Positions 8,970 through 17,753 of a DNA stretch of 64,000 nucleotides are shown one piece after another. The DNA comes from Bradyrhizobium sp. 170 (lineage in GTDB: Bacteria > Pseudomonadota > Alphaproteobacteria > Rhizobiales > Xanthobacteraceae), in NCBI RefSeq assembly GCF_023101085.1, contig NZ_CP064703.1, forward strand, positions 3,534,001-3,598,000. Reading direction: 5' to 3'. The translations under genes and the position numbers were made by a program. A model generated the notes under the pieces. It was given only the letters and a program-made list of their open reading frames with translations, did no database searches and was not told the DNA's origin. Every line of letters starts with the position of its first letter. Within the stretch, counting starts at the first letter, position 1.

Positions 8970-10544
8970 ATGAACAAGCACCAGCGGCAGGGCCGTGAAC
9001 CTGCCGACCAGACGACGTTGCCTGACGATATCGGCAAAGAGCTCTCGCGCATCACGACCGAGGTCATCGATGTCAGCGATGCGCCGCCGATTGCGCCGCC
9101 TGCGCCGCTGAGCCCCGACGAGGTTCGCACCATCCTGATGAGCCTGTTGCTGACGATGTTCCTGGCCGCGCTCGACCAGACCATCGTGGCGACGGCGCTG
9201 CCAACCATCGGCCGCCAGTTCAACGACGTCAGCAACCTGTCCTGGGTCATCACGGCCTATCTGTTGGCCTCGACCGCGGTCGCGCCGGTGTTCGGCACGC
9301 TGAGCGACATCTACGGCCGCCGCGTCATGATTACCGTTTCGCTTGTCCTGTTCACGGTCGGCTCGATCCTCTGCGCGGTCGCGCCGAACATGCCGGTATT
9401 GATCGTTGCGCGCGGCCTGCAGGGGCTCGGCGGCGGCGGCATCATGCCGGTCGTGCAGACCGTGATCTCCGATGTGGTCTCACCGCGCGAGCGCGGCAGG
9501 TATCAGGCCTATTTCAGCGGTGTCTGGATGGCGGCAGGCTTGATGGGTCCCGTGCTCGGCGGCGTGTTCGCCGAGCATCTGCACTGGTCGATGATCTTCT
9601 GGATCAACGTGCCGCTCGCGGTCGGCGCGCTGTTTCTGCTGCTGCCCAAGATGGGCAAGATCCCCGTGTTCCACCGCCGGCGCAAGGTCGACTGGCTCGG
9701 CGGCGTGCTGCTGATGGCGTCCGCGGTCGTCGTGATGCTGGTGCTGAGCTGGGGCGGCAACCGGTATGCCTGGTTGTCGCCGGCGATCATGGCGATGATC
9801 GGCGCGGCTGTCGCGCTGGCGTTCGGCTTCATCTGGCACGCGCGCAATGCCGAGGAGCCGTTTCTGCCGCTGCCGCTGCTGAGTGGAACAGTGGTGCCTT
9901 ACGCGATGGCGGCCGGTGGCTGCGCGCTGGGTGCCATCACCGCACTCACCGTGCACCTGCCGCTGTATTACGAGGTGGTCTATCATTTGACCGCGAGCGA
10001 AGCGGGGCTTGCGCTGATCCCGCTCGCCGCGGTTTCCACCTGCGGTGCGGCGATCGCCGGACGGACCATGGCGCGCGCCAAACACTACAAGCGCGTCGCT
10101 ATCGCCGGCACGTCCGCGGCGACGATCTTCGGTGCGGTGCTGACCGTGACGACGCTGCCGTTGTGGGGCTTGCTGGTCGTGCTGTCGCTGTTCGCGCTCG
10201 GGCTCGGCACGACATTCCCGGTCAGCGTGGTCTCGCTGCAGAACTCGGTGGCGCGCGCGCAGATCGGCACCGTGACGGGTGCGATGAATTTCTTCCGTTC
10301 GCTGATGTCGTCATTCATGGTCGCCGCCTTCAGTGCGATCCTGCTGATGGCGCTGGGCGCGGGCATCTCGCTCGGCGAACACCGGGGACCGGCGAATGCG
10401 ATTCCGGTCGCCGACATGATCACCGCGTTTCACTACGTGTTCGGTGCCGCGACCGCGCTGCTGGCCTGCGCCGCGCTGTGCATCATCCTCATGGAGGAGC
10501 GACCGCTGGCCGGCCCGTCTACGCCGGCGGAGATGGCGGAGTAG
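8970..10544 (+). CDS. MFS multidrug exporter, DHA2/EmrB-type (14 TM)
   Basis: A drug:H+ antiporter-like membrane protein of 524 residues with about 14 predicted transmembrane segments. The first segment carries LAALDQTIVATALPTIGRQF, typical of the DHA2 family; the loop-2 motif A is GTLSDIYGRRVMITVS, and motif C-like GGVFAEHLHWSMIFWINVPL follows. A hydrophilic tail of about 45 residues precedes the first membrane segment. The start is uncertain: ATG at 8970 lacks a clear ribosome site, while a GTG at 8910 is preceded by AAGG. No regulator or membrane-fusion partner is adjacent. The 170 bases upstream contain a GGCGC/GCGCC hairpin (8793-8807) that may end the preceding operon. Confidence 0.88.
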   Translation: MNKHQRQGREPADQTTLPDDIGKELSRITTEVIDVSDAPPIAPPAPLSPDEVRTILMSLLLTMFLAALDQTIVATALPTIGRQFNDVSNLSWVITAYLLASTAVAPVFGTLSDIYGRRVMITVSLVLFTVGSILCAVAPNMPVLIVARGLQGLGGGGIMPVVQTVISDVVSPRERGRYQAYFSGVWMAAGLMGPVLGGVFAEHLHWSMIFWINVPLAVGALFLLLPKMGKIPVFHRRRKVDWLGGVLLMASAVVVMLVLSWGGNRYAWLSPAIMAMIGAAVALAFGFIWHARNAEEPFLPLPLLSGTVVPYAMAAGGCALGAITALTVHLPLYYEVVYHLTASEAGLALIPLAAVSTCGAAIAGRTMARAKHYKRVAIAGTSAATIFGAVLTVTTLPLWGLLVVLSLFALGLGTTFPVSVVSLQNSVARAQIGTVTGAMNFFRSLMSSFMVAAFSAILLMALGAGISLGEHRGPANAIPVADMITAFHYVFGAATALLACAALCIILMEERPLAGPSTPAEMAE

Positions 10545-10625
10545 GGCGTTACCGTCGCCTCCGGGCCTTTGGTCCGCCCCGTTAGGTACGAAGCCTTTGA
10601 AAATTACGAGGCGCTTAAATTAGAT

Positions 10626-11168
10626 TCAATCCCGCTTCAGATCATAGGTGGCCGGTGATTTCGCATTTGTCGTGAGTCTCCACCCCTTATCCAACAACTC
10701 GCCAGCCTCCTTGCCAACGTAGAACGATTTCACTTTGGCGAACTGATGCCAGATTCTTTTGCTGAAAGACTGAAACAGCTCCAACGAACTTGCCTCGTCC
10801 GAAGCGGTGCCCATTTGTCCGGCGATTAAGCAAGATTCGCCGAATGCTCCACCAGGCTGAAGCGCTACCGTCTTCGGATTAGCCAGTTGATCCACGGCAT
10901 ATTTGATTTCACCAGTACGTTGCGCCACCGGTCGCACTTCGATGGGGATTCCTAAATCGGAAATGAGATAACGCGGTTGGTGATTGGTATGATCAACTGC
11001 GAGGCCATCTAAGTTCGCGACATCAAGCAAAGACTGGCGGGGCTCGATTCTGGACGAGTCAAAAAGACCTGCAGGCACAAATTGAAGCGCGCGTTCAGAC
11101 TCCACAGATTTCAGCAACGACTCCAAGTCCGCCTTTGTGGCAAAGAAAGATAATTGGTTTTTGGGCAT
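10626..11168 (-). CDS. Hypothetical protein, foreign base composition
   Basis: A 180-residue soluble protein beginning MPKNQLSFFATKADLESLLK. No family is recognised. It has no signal peptide, membrane segment or metal motif. The gene is clearly AT-richer than its neighbours and has codons that are unusual here, which points to recent transfer. It starts seven bases after a possible 78-residue ORF on the same strand, so the two could form a transcription unit. Short isolated foreign genes of this sort are often immunity proteins or toxin-antitoxin relics, but nothing in the sequence shows that. Confidence 0.6.
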   Translation of the reverse strand: MPKNQLSFFATKADLESLLKSVESERALQFVPAGLFDSSRIEPRQSLLDVANLDGLAVDHTNHQPRYLISDLGIPIEVRPVAQRTGEIKYAVDQLANPKTVALQPGGAFGESCLIAGQMGTASDEASSLELFQSFSKRIWHQFAKVKSFYVGKEAGELLDKGWRLTTNAKSPATYDLKRD

Positions 11169-11175
11169 CTATTTT

Positions 11176-11412
11176 TTACCGGTTTGTTTTCGGGACCAGC
11201 AGCAAGTGGTCACCTGGCGTTTGCGAGCGAATGCGTGCTGCGTTCGCGGCTTCCCTCGCAGTCGGCGTGACTCCGTCAGCGTAAGTGTCAACCGTGTTCA
11301 CACGCAACGTCCTCCCGTCCTCGCCGCCGTTGGCTACAACTTCCGCCGCCTGATCTGCTGGCTCAGGCTCTTGTTGTGCCAAATTCTCGCTCAGCTCATC
11401 CTCCGACCTCAA
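11176..11412 (-). CDS. Possible small hypothetical protein
   Basis: A 78-codon frame with a TTG start and a stop seven bases before the hypothetical gene at 11168. The product is acidic at the N terminus and rich in Ala, Thr and Asp (TLRVNTVDTYADGVTPTARE). No motif is recognised and there is no clear ribosome site. The spacing and shared AT-richer composition favour a real gene paired with its neighbour; the weak start argues against. It may also be the tail of a decayed gene. Confidence 0.3.
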   Translation of the reverse strand: MRSEDELSENLAQQEPEPADQAAEVVANGGEDGRTLRVNTVDTYADGVTPTAREAANAARIRSQTPGDHLLLVPKTNR

Positions 11413-11554
11413 CTCATCTCAAGCTGAAATCCGGATTCTTCACGGACGACTACTTTGCATGGGGTTGTTTTCGCGGTTTTGTGTCCGGGCCTTCCGGTGC
11501 ACCGCCGAAGCCCGGTAGTGACGCGCGCATCGGCGAGTGCGGTTGCGTCGCTCC

Positions 11555-13189
11555 TCAGGTCCCCGGCCGCGACACCTCGGTCTCCTTGCTGGTGATGAAC
11601 TCCAGCAGCACCGGGACGCCTTCCCTGGTTTTCTGGATACCGCGCTGGATGGCAGGGATGATGTCTTCCGGCTTGGTCACCCGCTCGCCGTAGCCACCGA
11701 AGGCGCGTGCCATCGCCGCGTAGTCGCCGGAAATGTCGGTCGAGCGGTATTTCTCGGTCGAGATCGGCATCACCTTCAATTCGATCGCCATGGAAAAATT
11801 GTTCAACAGGATCGACATGATCGGGATGCGCTCGCGCACCGCGGTTTCGAAATCCATGCCGGTGAAGCCGATCGCGGCATCGCCCCAGACATTGATGCAG
11901 AGCTTGTCGGGCCTTGCCAGCTTGGCGCCCATCGCAAGCCCAAGGCCGTAGCCGAGCTGCGTAGTCTTGCCCCAGCCGATATAAGAGAGCGGTTCGACCG
12001 ATTTCCAGAATGGCGAGAGCTGGTCGCGCGGGCTGCCGGCATCGTGGGTGATGATGGTGTTGTTGATGTCGACGGTGCGCTGGAGATCCCACAGCACGCG
12101 GTAGGGATTCAGCGGCGCGTCATTATGCGTCAGCTTCGGCATCCATTTCGCCAGCCACTCCTTGTGGGAGGCCGCTATCTCGGCCGCGACGGCCGCCGCG
12201 TCGCGATCCGCCGTGACGGTCTTGCCGATCTCTTCCAATAGCGCGTCGAGCACGAGCCCGGCGTCACCGACCAGGCCGATTTTGGCCTCAACATCCTTGT
12301 TGAGATGGTTGGGGTCGAGCGTCGAATGGATGATGGTCTTGCCCTTCGGCATGGCGATGCCGAATGACGTCTCGGTAAATGAGCAGCCGATGCCGAAGAT
12401 CACGTCGGCGTCGCCCAGGAATTTCGGCACCGCGCGCGGCACGGCGAGGCCGCCCGACCCCAGCGACAGCGGATGAGTTTCCGGAAAGGACGATTTGCCG
12501 CCGAGGCTGGTCGTGACCGGGATGGCGAGGCGCTCGGCCAGCCGTCTGAGCTGCGGCCAGGCTTTGGCGTAGTGCACGCCCTGGCCGGCATAGATCACCG
12601 GGCGCTTCGCTGCGACGAGCAGGGCGGCCGCTTCCTTCACATGCACGGGATCCGCGCCGTAGCGGGTGCGCAGCACCGGCGTGTAGTTCAGCGGTTCCGG
12701 CACTTCCTCGTTCCACATGTCGGCCGGGATTTCGACGATCACCGGCCCGCCGCGGCCGTTCTTCAGTTTGGTGAACGCGCGCCGGAAAATGTTGCAGACC
12801 TCAGTGGCGATGTTGATCGGCTCGGACGATTTCGAGAACGTCTTCATCGCCTGGCTGGAGTTGAAGTTCGGGTCGATATTGGCGAGCCGGCGCGCATAGC
12901 CCATCGGCAGCACCAGTACGGGCACCGATTCGCCGTAACATTGCGCCACGCCGCCCATCGCGTTCTCGGCGCCGGGCCCATGCTGCATGCAGAACGCGCC
13001 GATCGATTGGCCCGAGGTGACGCGCGAGATCGCGTCCGCCATGTGAACGCCGATGCGTTCCTGGCGCACCATCACGGGGCGGATGTCGACATTGGCGGCA
13101 TATTCGATGAGATGATTGACCGGATAGCCGCAGAGGATTTCGATTCCCTCCCGCTTCATGATTTCCGCAATGGCGGCGCCGAGCTTCAT
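11555..13189 (-). CDS. Thiamine-pyrophosphate-requiring enzyme (acetolactate-synthase-like)
   Basis: A 544-residue enzyme with the three-domain layout of TPP decarboxylases and synthases. The N-terminal Pyr domain has the catalytic Glu in VRQERIGVHMADA and the phosphate-binding GPGAENAMGGVAQ stretch. The middle nucleotide-like domain contains VIYAGQGVHYAKAWPQL. The C-terminal PP domain has the GDG-type motif WGDAAIGFTGMDFETA ending in LLNNFSM. The substrate is not evident; the family includes acetolactate synthase, glyoxylate carboligase and benzoylformate decarboxylase types. The ATG at 13189 follows a GGGAGAG ribosome site; 16 further upstream codons are open but less likely. No small regulatory subunit lies nearby. 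Confidence 0.85.
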   Translation of the reverse strand: MKLGAAIAEIMKREGIEILCGYPVNHLIEYAANVDIRPVMVRQERIGVHMADAISRVTSGQSIGAFCMQHGPGAENAMGGVAQCYGESVPVLVLPMGYARRLANIDPNFNSSQAMKTFSKSSEPINIATEVCNIFRRAFTKLKNGRGGPVIVEIPADMWNEEVPEPLNYTPVLRTRYGADPVHVKEAAALLVAAKRPVIYAGQGVHYAKAWPQLRRLAERLAIPVTTSLGGKSSFPETHPLSLGSGGLAVPRAVPKFLGDADVIFGIGCSFTETSFGIAMPKGKTIIHSTLDPNHLNKDVEAKIGLVGDAGLVLDALLEEIGKTVTADRDAAAVAAEIAASHKEWLAKWMPKLTHNDAPLNPYRVLWDLQRTVDINNTIITHDAGSPRDQLSPFWKSVEPLSYIGWGKTTQLGYGLGLAMGAKLARPDKLCINVWGDAAIGFTGMDFETAVRERIPIMSILLNNFSMAIELKVMPISTEKYRSTDISGDYAAMARAFGGYGERVTKPEDIIPAIQRGIQKTREGVPVLLEFITSKETEVSRPGT

Positions 13190-13539
13190 GACGGTCTCTC
13201 CCCTGATGCAGGCCGATTTGGTTCGGCCGATTTGCAACAGTAGGAACAGGATTTTCCGACCCGGTAAAGCGAGGGCGGCGCGTGCGCGCGGAAGTGCAGA
13301 TATGCGTTTTGTAACCTTTGGCCGGGATCGACGGTCAACAAGGGGAGAATATTGTTGCGGTAAGCGTCGCTTGTCTGAGTGAAAATATCCGCGTCAGCCG
13401 TGGTCGGCGCTGTCGCGTTGCGAAAACATCACAGCCGCGATCCAAGTGGAGCGGCATCACATCCTTGTCATTCGCGGTAAGGATTTTTGGATTATCTGTT
13501 CCACATGCAACTGCATGAATCGCAGGACAGGAGACTTAA
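13190..13539. other. Divergent intergenic region before the porin gene
   Basis: About 350 bases without a convincing gene. It separates the leftward TPP-enzyme gene from the rightward porin gene and must hold both promoters. An AGGAG ribosome site lies directly before the porin ATG. No clear operator, riboswitch or terminator was recognised. Confidence 0.5.
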
Positions 13540-15132
13540 ATGATTACGGCGCGAACACTCATTCTCAGCTCGGCGGCAGGCTTGATGGCCCTGAGCGGGG
13601 CACAGGCGGCCGACCTTCCGGTCAAGGCCAAGGCAGTCGAATATGTGAGGATCTGTTCGCTTTACGGCGCCGGCTTCTTCTACATCCCGGGCACCGACAC
13701 CTGCATCAAGCTTGGCGGTTACCTGCGCGCGGACGTCACGTTCGGCGGCGGCACCCACGGCGCACCGGCCTGGAACGGCGATCTCGGTCAGCGGAACCGC
13801 TATATGGATAACTACGTCGCCCGCTCCCGTATGGCGCTGACGGTCGATACCCGTACCGCCACCGAATACGGCGTGGTCCGCACCTTCGGCCAGGGCGACT
13901 TCCAGTTCAACAATATCGGCGGCGGCACCGTCAATCCGTCGGTTCTCACGGCGGCTGGCGTCAATTCGAACCTGCTGAACACCGCAGGCGGCGGCTACGT
14001 CGCGGTCGAATACCTTTTCATCCAGTTCGCCGGCTTCACCTTCGGTAAGTCTTCCTCGGCCTATTCGACGCCCTGGAACGGTTTCCCGGGCAACATCAAC
14101 TCGAGCCTGCTCGGCGGCAACAACACCGACACCGGCGTCAACAACATCCAGTACACCGCCGAGTTCGGCAATGGTGTATCGGCCTCGATCGGTCTCGACG
14201 ATCCGCAGGTTTGGAACCGCACCGCCGTCTACAATCTGGGCATCCCCTCGGCGATCGGCGTCAACGGAACGGGATCGAACGCCTATGCCGGCGTGCATAC
14301 GCCCGACATCGTCGGCAGGATCCGGGTCGATCAGGCCTGGGGTCTGTTCCAGCTCTCGGCGGCCGCGCATGAGGTCAATGCTTCGTACAACACGCTGGGC
14401 GCGGGCGCCGTACCGAACTCGCTTTCCGAAATCAGCGGTCACCCCGAATCCAAGTGGGGCGGCTCGGTGATGGCGGCGTTGAACATCAAGAACCTGCCAA
14501 CCGGCGCAGGCGACGACATCAAGATCGACGTATCCTATGCCAAGGGCACAACCAAGAACGTGATCGCCACCAGCGGCGGCTCGCCGAACTTTGCGATGTT
14601 CGGCGGCAGCGGCTTCGGCTACCAGAGCGTCGGCTTCGGCGCGACCACCGACGGCGTCTATATGCCCGGCGCAGCCGGTACCGGCGGCATCGTCCTGACG
14701 ACGGCCTGGGGCGTCCGCGGTGCGTTCAATCACAACTGGAATCCGTACTGGTCGACCAGCCTGTTCGGTAGCTACTCTTCTGTCCGGTATGACGGCGGAG
14801 CGGACGACAATCTGTTGGGTGCGGGAACCACCTCTGCCAAGGGCGCCTATTGCGCCGCATTCGCGGCCAGCCACGCCGGCCAGACCGGTGTGGCGGGTGT
14901 CGGTACCTACAGCTGCAATCCCGACTTCAACGTCTCTCAGCTCGGCGTCGTTACCCGCTGGACCCCGGTCAAGAACCTGACGTTCTCGGGCGAAGTCCAG
15001 TGGTTCCATCTCGACCAGAAGATGTCGGGTAGCTCGGTGTTTACGGCGACCGCTCCGAAGCCGAACGCGCTGTACGAGTTCAAGGATCAGAACACGGTCC
15101 TGCTTCAGCTCCGCGCCCAGCGTAACTTCTGA
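13540..15132 (+). CDS. Outer-membrane porin (Porin_2 family)
   Basis: A 530-residue porin. The signal peptide covers residues 1-23 (LILSSAAGLMALSGAQA, cleavage before ADLPVKAK). The mature N terminus has the rhizobial signature YVRICSLYGAGFFYIPGTD and CIKLGGYLRADVTF. The remainder is an alternating beta-strand pattern rich in Gly, Asn and aromatic residues, ending in LLQLRAQRNF with the terminal Phe recognised by the Bam machinery. It should form a trimeric general diffusion channel in the outer membrane. A CAGGAG ribosome site lies six bases before the ATG. Several paralogues are usual in Bradyrhizobium, so the exact substrate range cannot be given. Confidence 0.93.
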   Translation: MITARTLILSSAAGLMALSGAQAADLPVKAKAVEYVRICSLYGAGFFYIPGTDTCIKLGGYLRADVTFGGGTHGAPAWNGDLGQRNRYMDNYVARSRMALTVDTRTATEYGVVRTFGQGDFQFNNIGGGTVNPSVLTAAGVNSNLLNTAGGGYVAVEYLFIQFAGFTFGKSSSAYSTPWNGFPGNINSSLLGGNNTDTGVNNIQYTAEFGNGVSASIGLDDPQVWNRTAVYNLGIPSAIGVNGTGSNAYAGVHTPDIVGRIRVDQAWGLFQLSAAAHEVNASYNTLGAGAVPNSLSEISGHPESKWGGSVMAALNIKNLPTGAGDDIKIDVSYAKGTTKNVIATSGGSPNFAMFGGSGFGYQSVGFGATTDGVYMPGAAGTGGIVLTTAWGVRGAFNHNWNPYWSTSLFGSYSSVRYDGGADDNLLGAGTTSAKGAYCAAFAASHAGQTGVAGVGTYSCNPDFNVSQLGVVTRWTPVKNLTFSGEVQWFHLDQKMSGSSVFTATAPKPNALYEFKDQNTVLLQLRAQRNF

Positions 15133-15196
15133 GAACGACTTCCGGACCGGGCCGTTGTGCCCGGTCCCTCGTTCAACGCTGCGGCGGGGCGGGATA

Positions 15197-15364
15197 CTAC
15201 CTCGCTTCGCCGCGGCGGCTGAGCATCGCGGCCATCAGGCCGAGGATGTGGTCCATGATACGGTGCTTTGCGGCCGCCGATATGTCGGCGATACGCTGCT
15301 CCTCGGTCTCCTCGTGCAGGAGTCCGATGTAATTCCTTCCCGCTTCGCGCTTCTGCGCTGTCAT
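15197..15364 (-). CDS. Small conserved-looking hypothetical protein
   Basis: A 55-residue protein (MTAQKREAGRNYIGLLHEET...) rich in Ala, His, Arg and Glu and predicted helical (ISAAAKHRIMDHILGLMAAML). The ATG at 15364 has a GTGAGG ribosome site at a good distance; the frame is open further upstream but without such a site. No function can be assigned. It lies convergent with the porin gene. Confidence 0.5.
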   Translation of the reverse strand: MTAQKREAGRNYIGLLHEETEEQRIADISAAAKHRIMDHILGLMAAMLSRRGEAR

Positions 15365-15583
15365 GTGCCTCACGCCGCAAGACGCCGATCGGGCGACGAT
15401 GGACGGGCGATGCGCAATCGATGGTAAATTTTCCGTACCGTATGATTCCGGTGCGGGTGGATTCTTTGTCCGCCTTAATCGATCGTTCATGCTGTTCGTC
15501 AAGGCCTCTTCAACCCTTCCCCGCTTAGAGTTTAACGATTATGGCGCGGGAGAAATCCGGAGAGCGTCGACAGGAGTTTGTCT

Positions 15584-15748
15584 ATGCGTCGATTACTGGC
15601 ACAATTTGTCGACGATGAATGCGGTGCTACCGCCATCGAATATTGCCTCATTGCGGCCGGCATCAGCATCGTGATCGTCACCGTCGTCAGCGGCATCGGC
15701 ACCGTGCTCAGCGGGAAATTCACCGACGTCAGCACCTCGATCAAGTAG
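15584..15748 (+). CDS. Flp-family type IVb pilin
   Basis: A 54-residue prepilin. The short basic leader is followed by the class IVb cleavage signature G-A-T-A-I-E-Y (residues 14-20) and a hydrophobic helix (YCLIAAGISIVIVTVVSGIG). Pre-pilin peptidase (CpaA/TadV type) would cut after Gly14, and the mature subunit would be assembled by a Tad secretion system. No tad/cpa genes are present in the window, so this is an isolated pilin gene served by machinery elsewhere. An AGGAG ribosome site starts about 13 bases before the ATG. Confidence 0.85.
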   Translation: MRRLLAQFVDDECGATAIEYCLIAAGISIVIVTVVSGIGTVLSGKFTDVSTSIK

Positions 15749-15825
15749 CCGGGGTTCGGCGGCCCGCACCCATGCAGGAGCCGCTGCTCGGGCCACCGCC
15801 GACGGGGGCGGCGATTGAAGCCGGG

Positions 15826-16062
15826 CTAGCCTTTCTTCCCCTCCGCATTGAGCGCCCGCATCATCGCGATCCGCGCGAACATCAGCCAGCCGCCGCCGGT
15901 CTCTGCCGCATTGATCAGATTCTCAACCGCGACCTGCCAGCGCACCTCGTGCTGCACCTTTTCCGGCAATGCCATGACATAGTCGGCGGCCTGCTGCAGC
16001 GTCGCAAGCCTGCGGCCGCCGTGAAGCGGTATCGGGTCATCGAACGGGGTCGACCACGGCAT
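15826..16062 (-). CDS. Conserved hypothetical protein (78 aa)
   Basis: A 78-residue soluble protein starting MPWSTPFDDPIPLHGGRRLATLQQAADYVMALP. The IPL.dGR.L.TL.dA..Yi..LP pattern with a following WQVAVENLINAAETGGGWLMFARIAM stretch is a recurrent small protein type in Bradyrhizobiaceae. Function is unknown. It lies just downstream of and on the same strand as the Ku gene, with 33 bases between. Confidence 0.65.
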   Translation of the reverse strand: MPWSTPFDDPIPLHGGRRLATLQQAADYVMALPEKVQHEVRWQVAVENLINAAETGGGWLMFARIAMMRALNAEGKKG

Positions 16063-16095
16063 CGCGCGCTAGATGCTATCGCGCTCCTTGCCCAA

Positions 16096-17079
16096 TCATC
16101 CGGCCTTCTTGGTGCGGGCGGCTGATCGCACCGGCTTCACTGCCTTCTTCGGCGCTTCCTTAACCGTTTCCTTGGCCGTCTCCTTGGCGGCGCGTTTGCC
16201 GCCGCCGCTGATCGGCAGCAGCATCTCGCGCTGGCCGGCGGCAGCCTTCTTCGGCTTCTTGCCCTTGGACTTCTCCTGGGCCCTGGCAGGGGCGGCTTCT
16301 TTTTCGCTGGCGAGGCTGCGCTTGAGCGCGTCCATCAAATTGATAACATTGCCGCCGGTCTTCGGTGCGGCCTTTGCCTTGGTGCTTAGCCCGTTGCGCT
16401 TCTGGTTGATCAGGTCAATCAGCGCTTGCTCGTAGCGGTCCTCGAACTGCTCGGGCTCGAACGATCCGGACTTCTGCTCGACGATATGCCTTGCCAGATC
16501 AAGCATATCCTTGGTGATCTTCACGTCCTGGATATCGTCGAAATATTCCGTCTCGCTGCGCACCTCGTAGGGGTAGCGCAGCAGCGTTCCCATCAGCCCC
16601 TTGTCGAGCGGCTCCAGCGCGATGATGTGCTCGCGGTTGGTCAGCACCACGCGTCCGATCGCGACCTTGTTCATGCTGCGGATGGTCTCGCGGATCACCG
16701 CGAATGCGTCGTGGCCGACCTTGCCGTCCGGCACGAGATAATAGGGCCGGATCAGGTAGCGGCCGTCGATATCGGATCTGGGGACGAATTCGTCGATCTC
16801 GATGGTGCGAGTCGATTCCAGCGCGATGTCGTCGAGCTCGTCCTTCGACACTTCGATATAGGTGTCGGTGTCGATCTTGTAGCCCTTCATGATGTCGTCG
16901 TTGGCGACTTCCTCGCCGGTCTCGGCGTCGACCTTGGCGTATTTGATCCGGTGCCCGGTCTTGCGGTTGATCTGGTTGAAGGAAACCTTCTCGGTGTCCG
17001 ACGTCGCCGGATACAGGGCGACCGGACAGGTCACGAGCGAGAGGCGTAGAAAACCCTTCCAATTGGCGCGGGGGGCCAT
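16096..17079 (-). CDS. ku: Non-homologous end joining protein Ku
   Basis: A 327-residue bacterial Ku. The N terminus (MAPRANWKGFLRLSLVTCPVALYPATSD) and the core with IDEFVPRSDIDGRYLIRPYYL and IGRVVLTNREHIIALEP are typical. Residues 1-255 form the DNA-end-encircling beta-barrel core. The C-terminal 70 residues are Lys/Ala-rich (KKAAAGQRE, KETAKETVKEAPKKAVKPV), an extension that in other bacterial Ku proteins binds DNA and LigD. The protein would bind double-strand ends and recruit ligase D; no ligD is in the window. A GGAG ribosome site lies seven bases before the ATG. Rhizobia commonly carry several ku genes. Confidence 0.95.
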   Translation of the reverse strand: MAPRANWKGFLRLSLVTCPVALYPATSDTEKVSFNQINRKTGHRIKYAKVDAETGEEVANDDIMKGYKIDTDTYIEVSKDELDDIALESTRTIEIDEFVPRSDIDGRYLIRPYYLVPDGKVGHDAFAVIRETIRSMNKVAIGRVVLTNREHIIALEPLDKGLMGTLLRYPYEVRSETEYFDDIQDVKITKDMLDLARHIVEQKSGSFEPEQFEDRYEQALIDLINQKRNGLSTKAKAAPKTGGNVINLMDALKRSLASEKEAAPARAQEKSKGKKPKKAAAGQREMLLPISGGGKRAAKETAKETVKEAPKKAVKPVRSAARTKKAG

Positions 17080-17331
17080 GGGCTACTCCGAAAAAACGCA
17101 ACAGACGACCGGCAAGAATACCATCGGATGATCCCGTCTCAAACATGCTGGGGGAGGGAATCTTGTAACGGCGTTAACTGTCCGGCCTGACGCCGCACTG
17201 CGACGTTTTGGACGCTGCGATCGTGTGGCACAGCCCGAAGGGCCGGAACATCACTTCCGATCATGCGTTGCTTTAACCGGCGGTGTCGAAGCATTCGCTG
17301 GCATTACAGGCACTTACTCGAAGAGGTCCCC

Positions 17332-17484
17332 ATGGCAACGCAGCGACATGGCCAGATCGTCGAAACCCCGACCGAGGCGCGCCAGGCCGAACCTGGCCCG
17401 TCGGTGCTCGCGCTCCTGACGGTTTCGACCGGGCTCGCGATTCTGATCCTGGGCATCATCTGGTTCGTATTCTTCCGCACGTGA
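17332..17484 (+). CDS. Small single-pass membrane protein
   Basis: A 50-residue protein with a polar N-terminal half (residues 2-24) and one C-terminal transmembrane helix (VLALLTVSTGLAILILGIIWFVFF) ending in RT. GAGG lies at the right distance before the ATG. No family can be named. The orientation and hydrophobicity suggest an inner-membrane peptide with a cytoplasmic or periplasmic N-terminal tail. Confidence 0.6.
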   Translation: MATQRHGQIVETPTEARQAEPGPSVLALLTVSTGLAILILGIIWFVFFRT

Positions 17485-17753
17485 GCGACTGACCGGGCGA
17501 GGCGATCGGCCTTGCCCCCGCTTGCGGACGGGAAGCGTCCCGCCTTTTCGGAAGTGGTCGACGCAAGCGACCTGATGGGGCCTCTTGGGGCAGTCGATTG
17601 GCCATGCTAGGCGTTCGCTTGCGGCGATGTCCGGCCGCGGAATGCCTCATGACGAAAAAGTAACATTGCCCATGCCCCTCGTTCATGGCCCGTTCACGCC
17701 GTTTAGCCTCATCTTGAGACCTGATATCGTAGGGCTCATTTTTGGAGGCCAGC

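Noticed and set aside
13492..15009. A 505-codon minus-strand frame across the porin gene
   Set aside because: The plus strand encodes a porin with signal peptide and terminal Phe; the antisense product has no recognisable domain.
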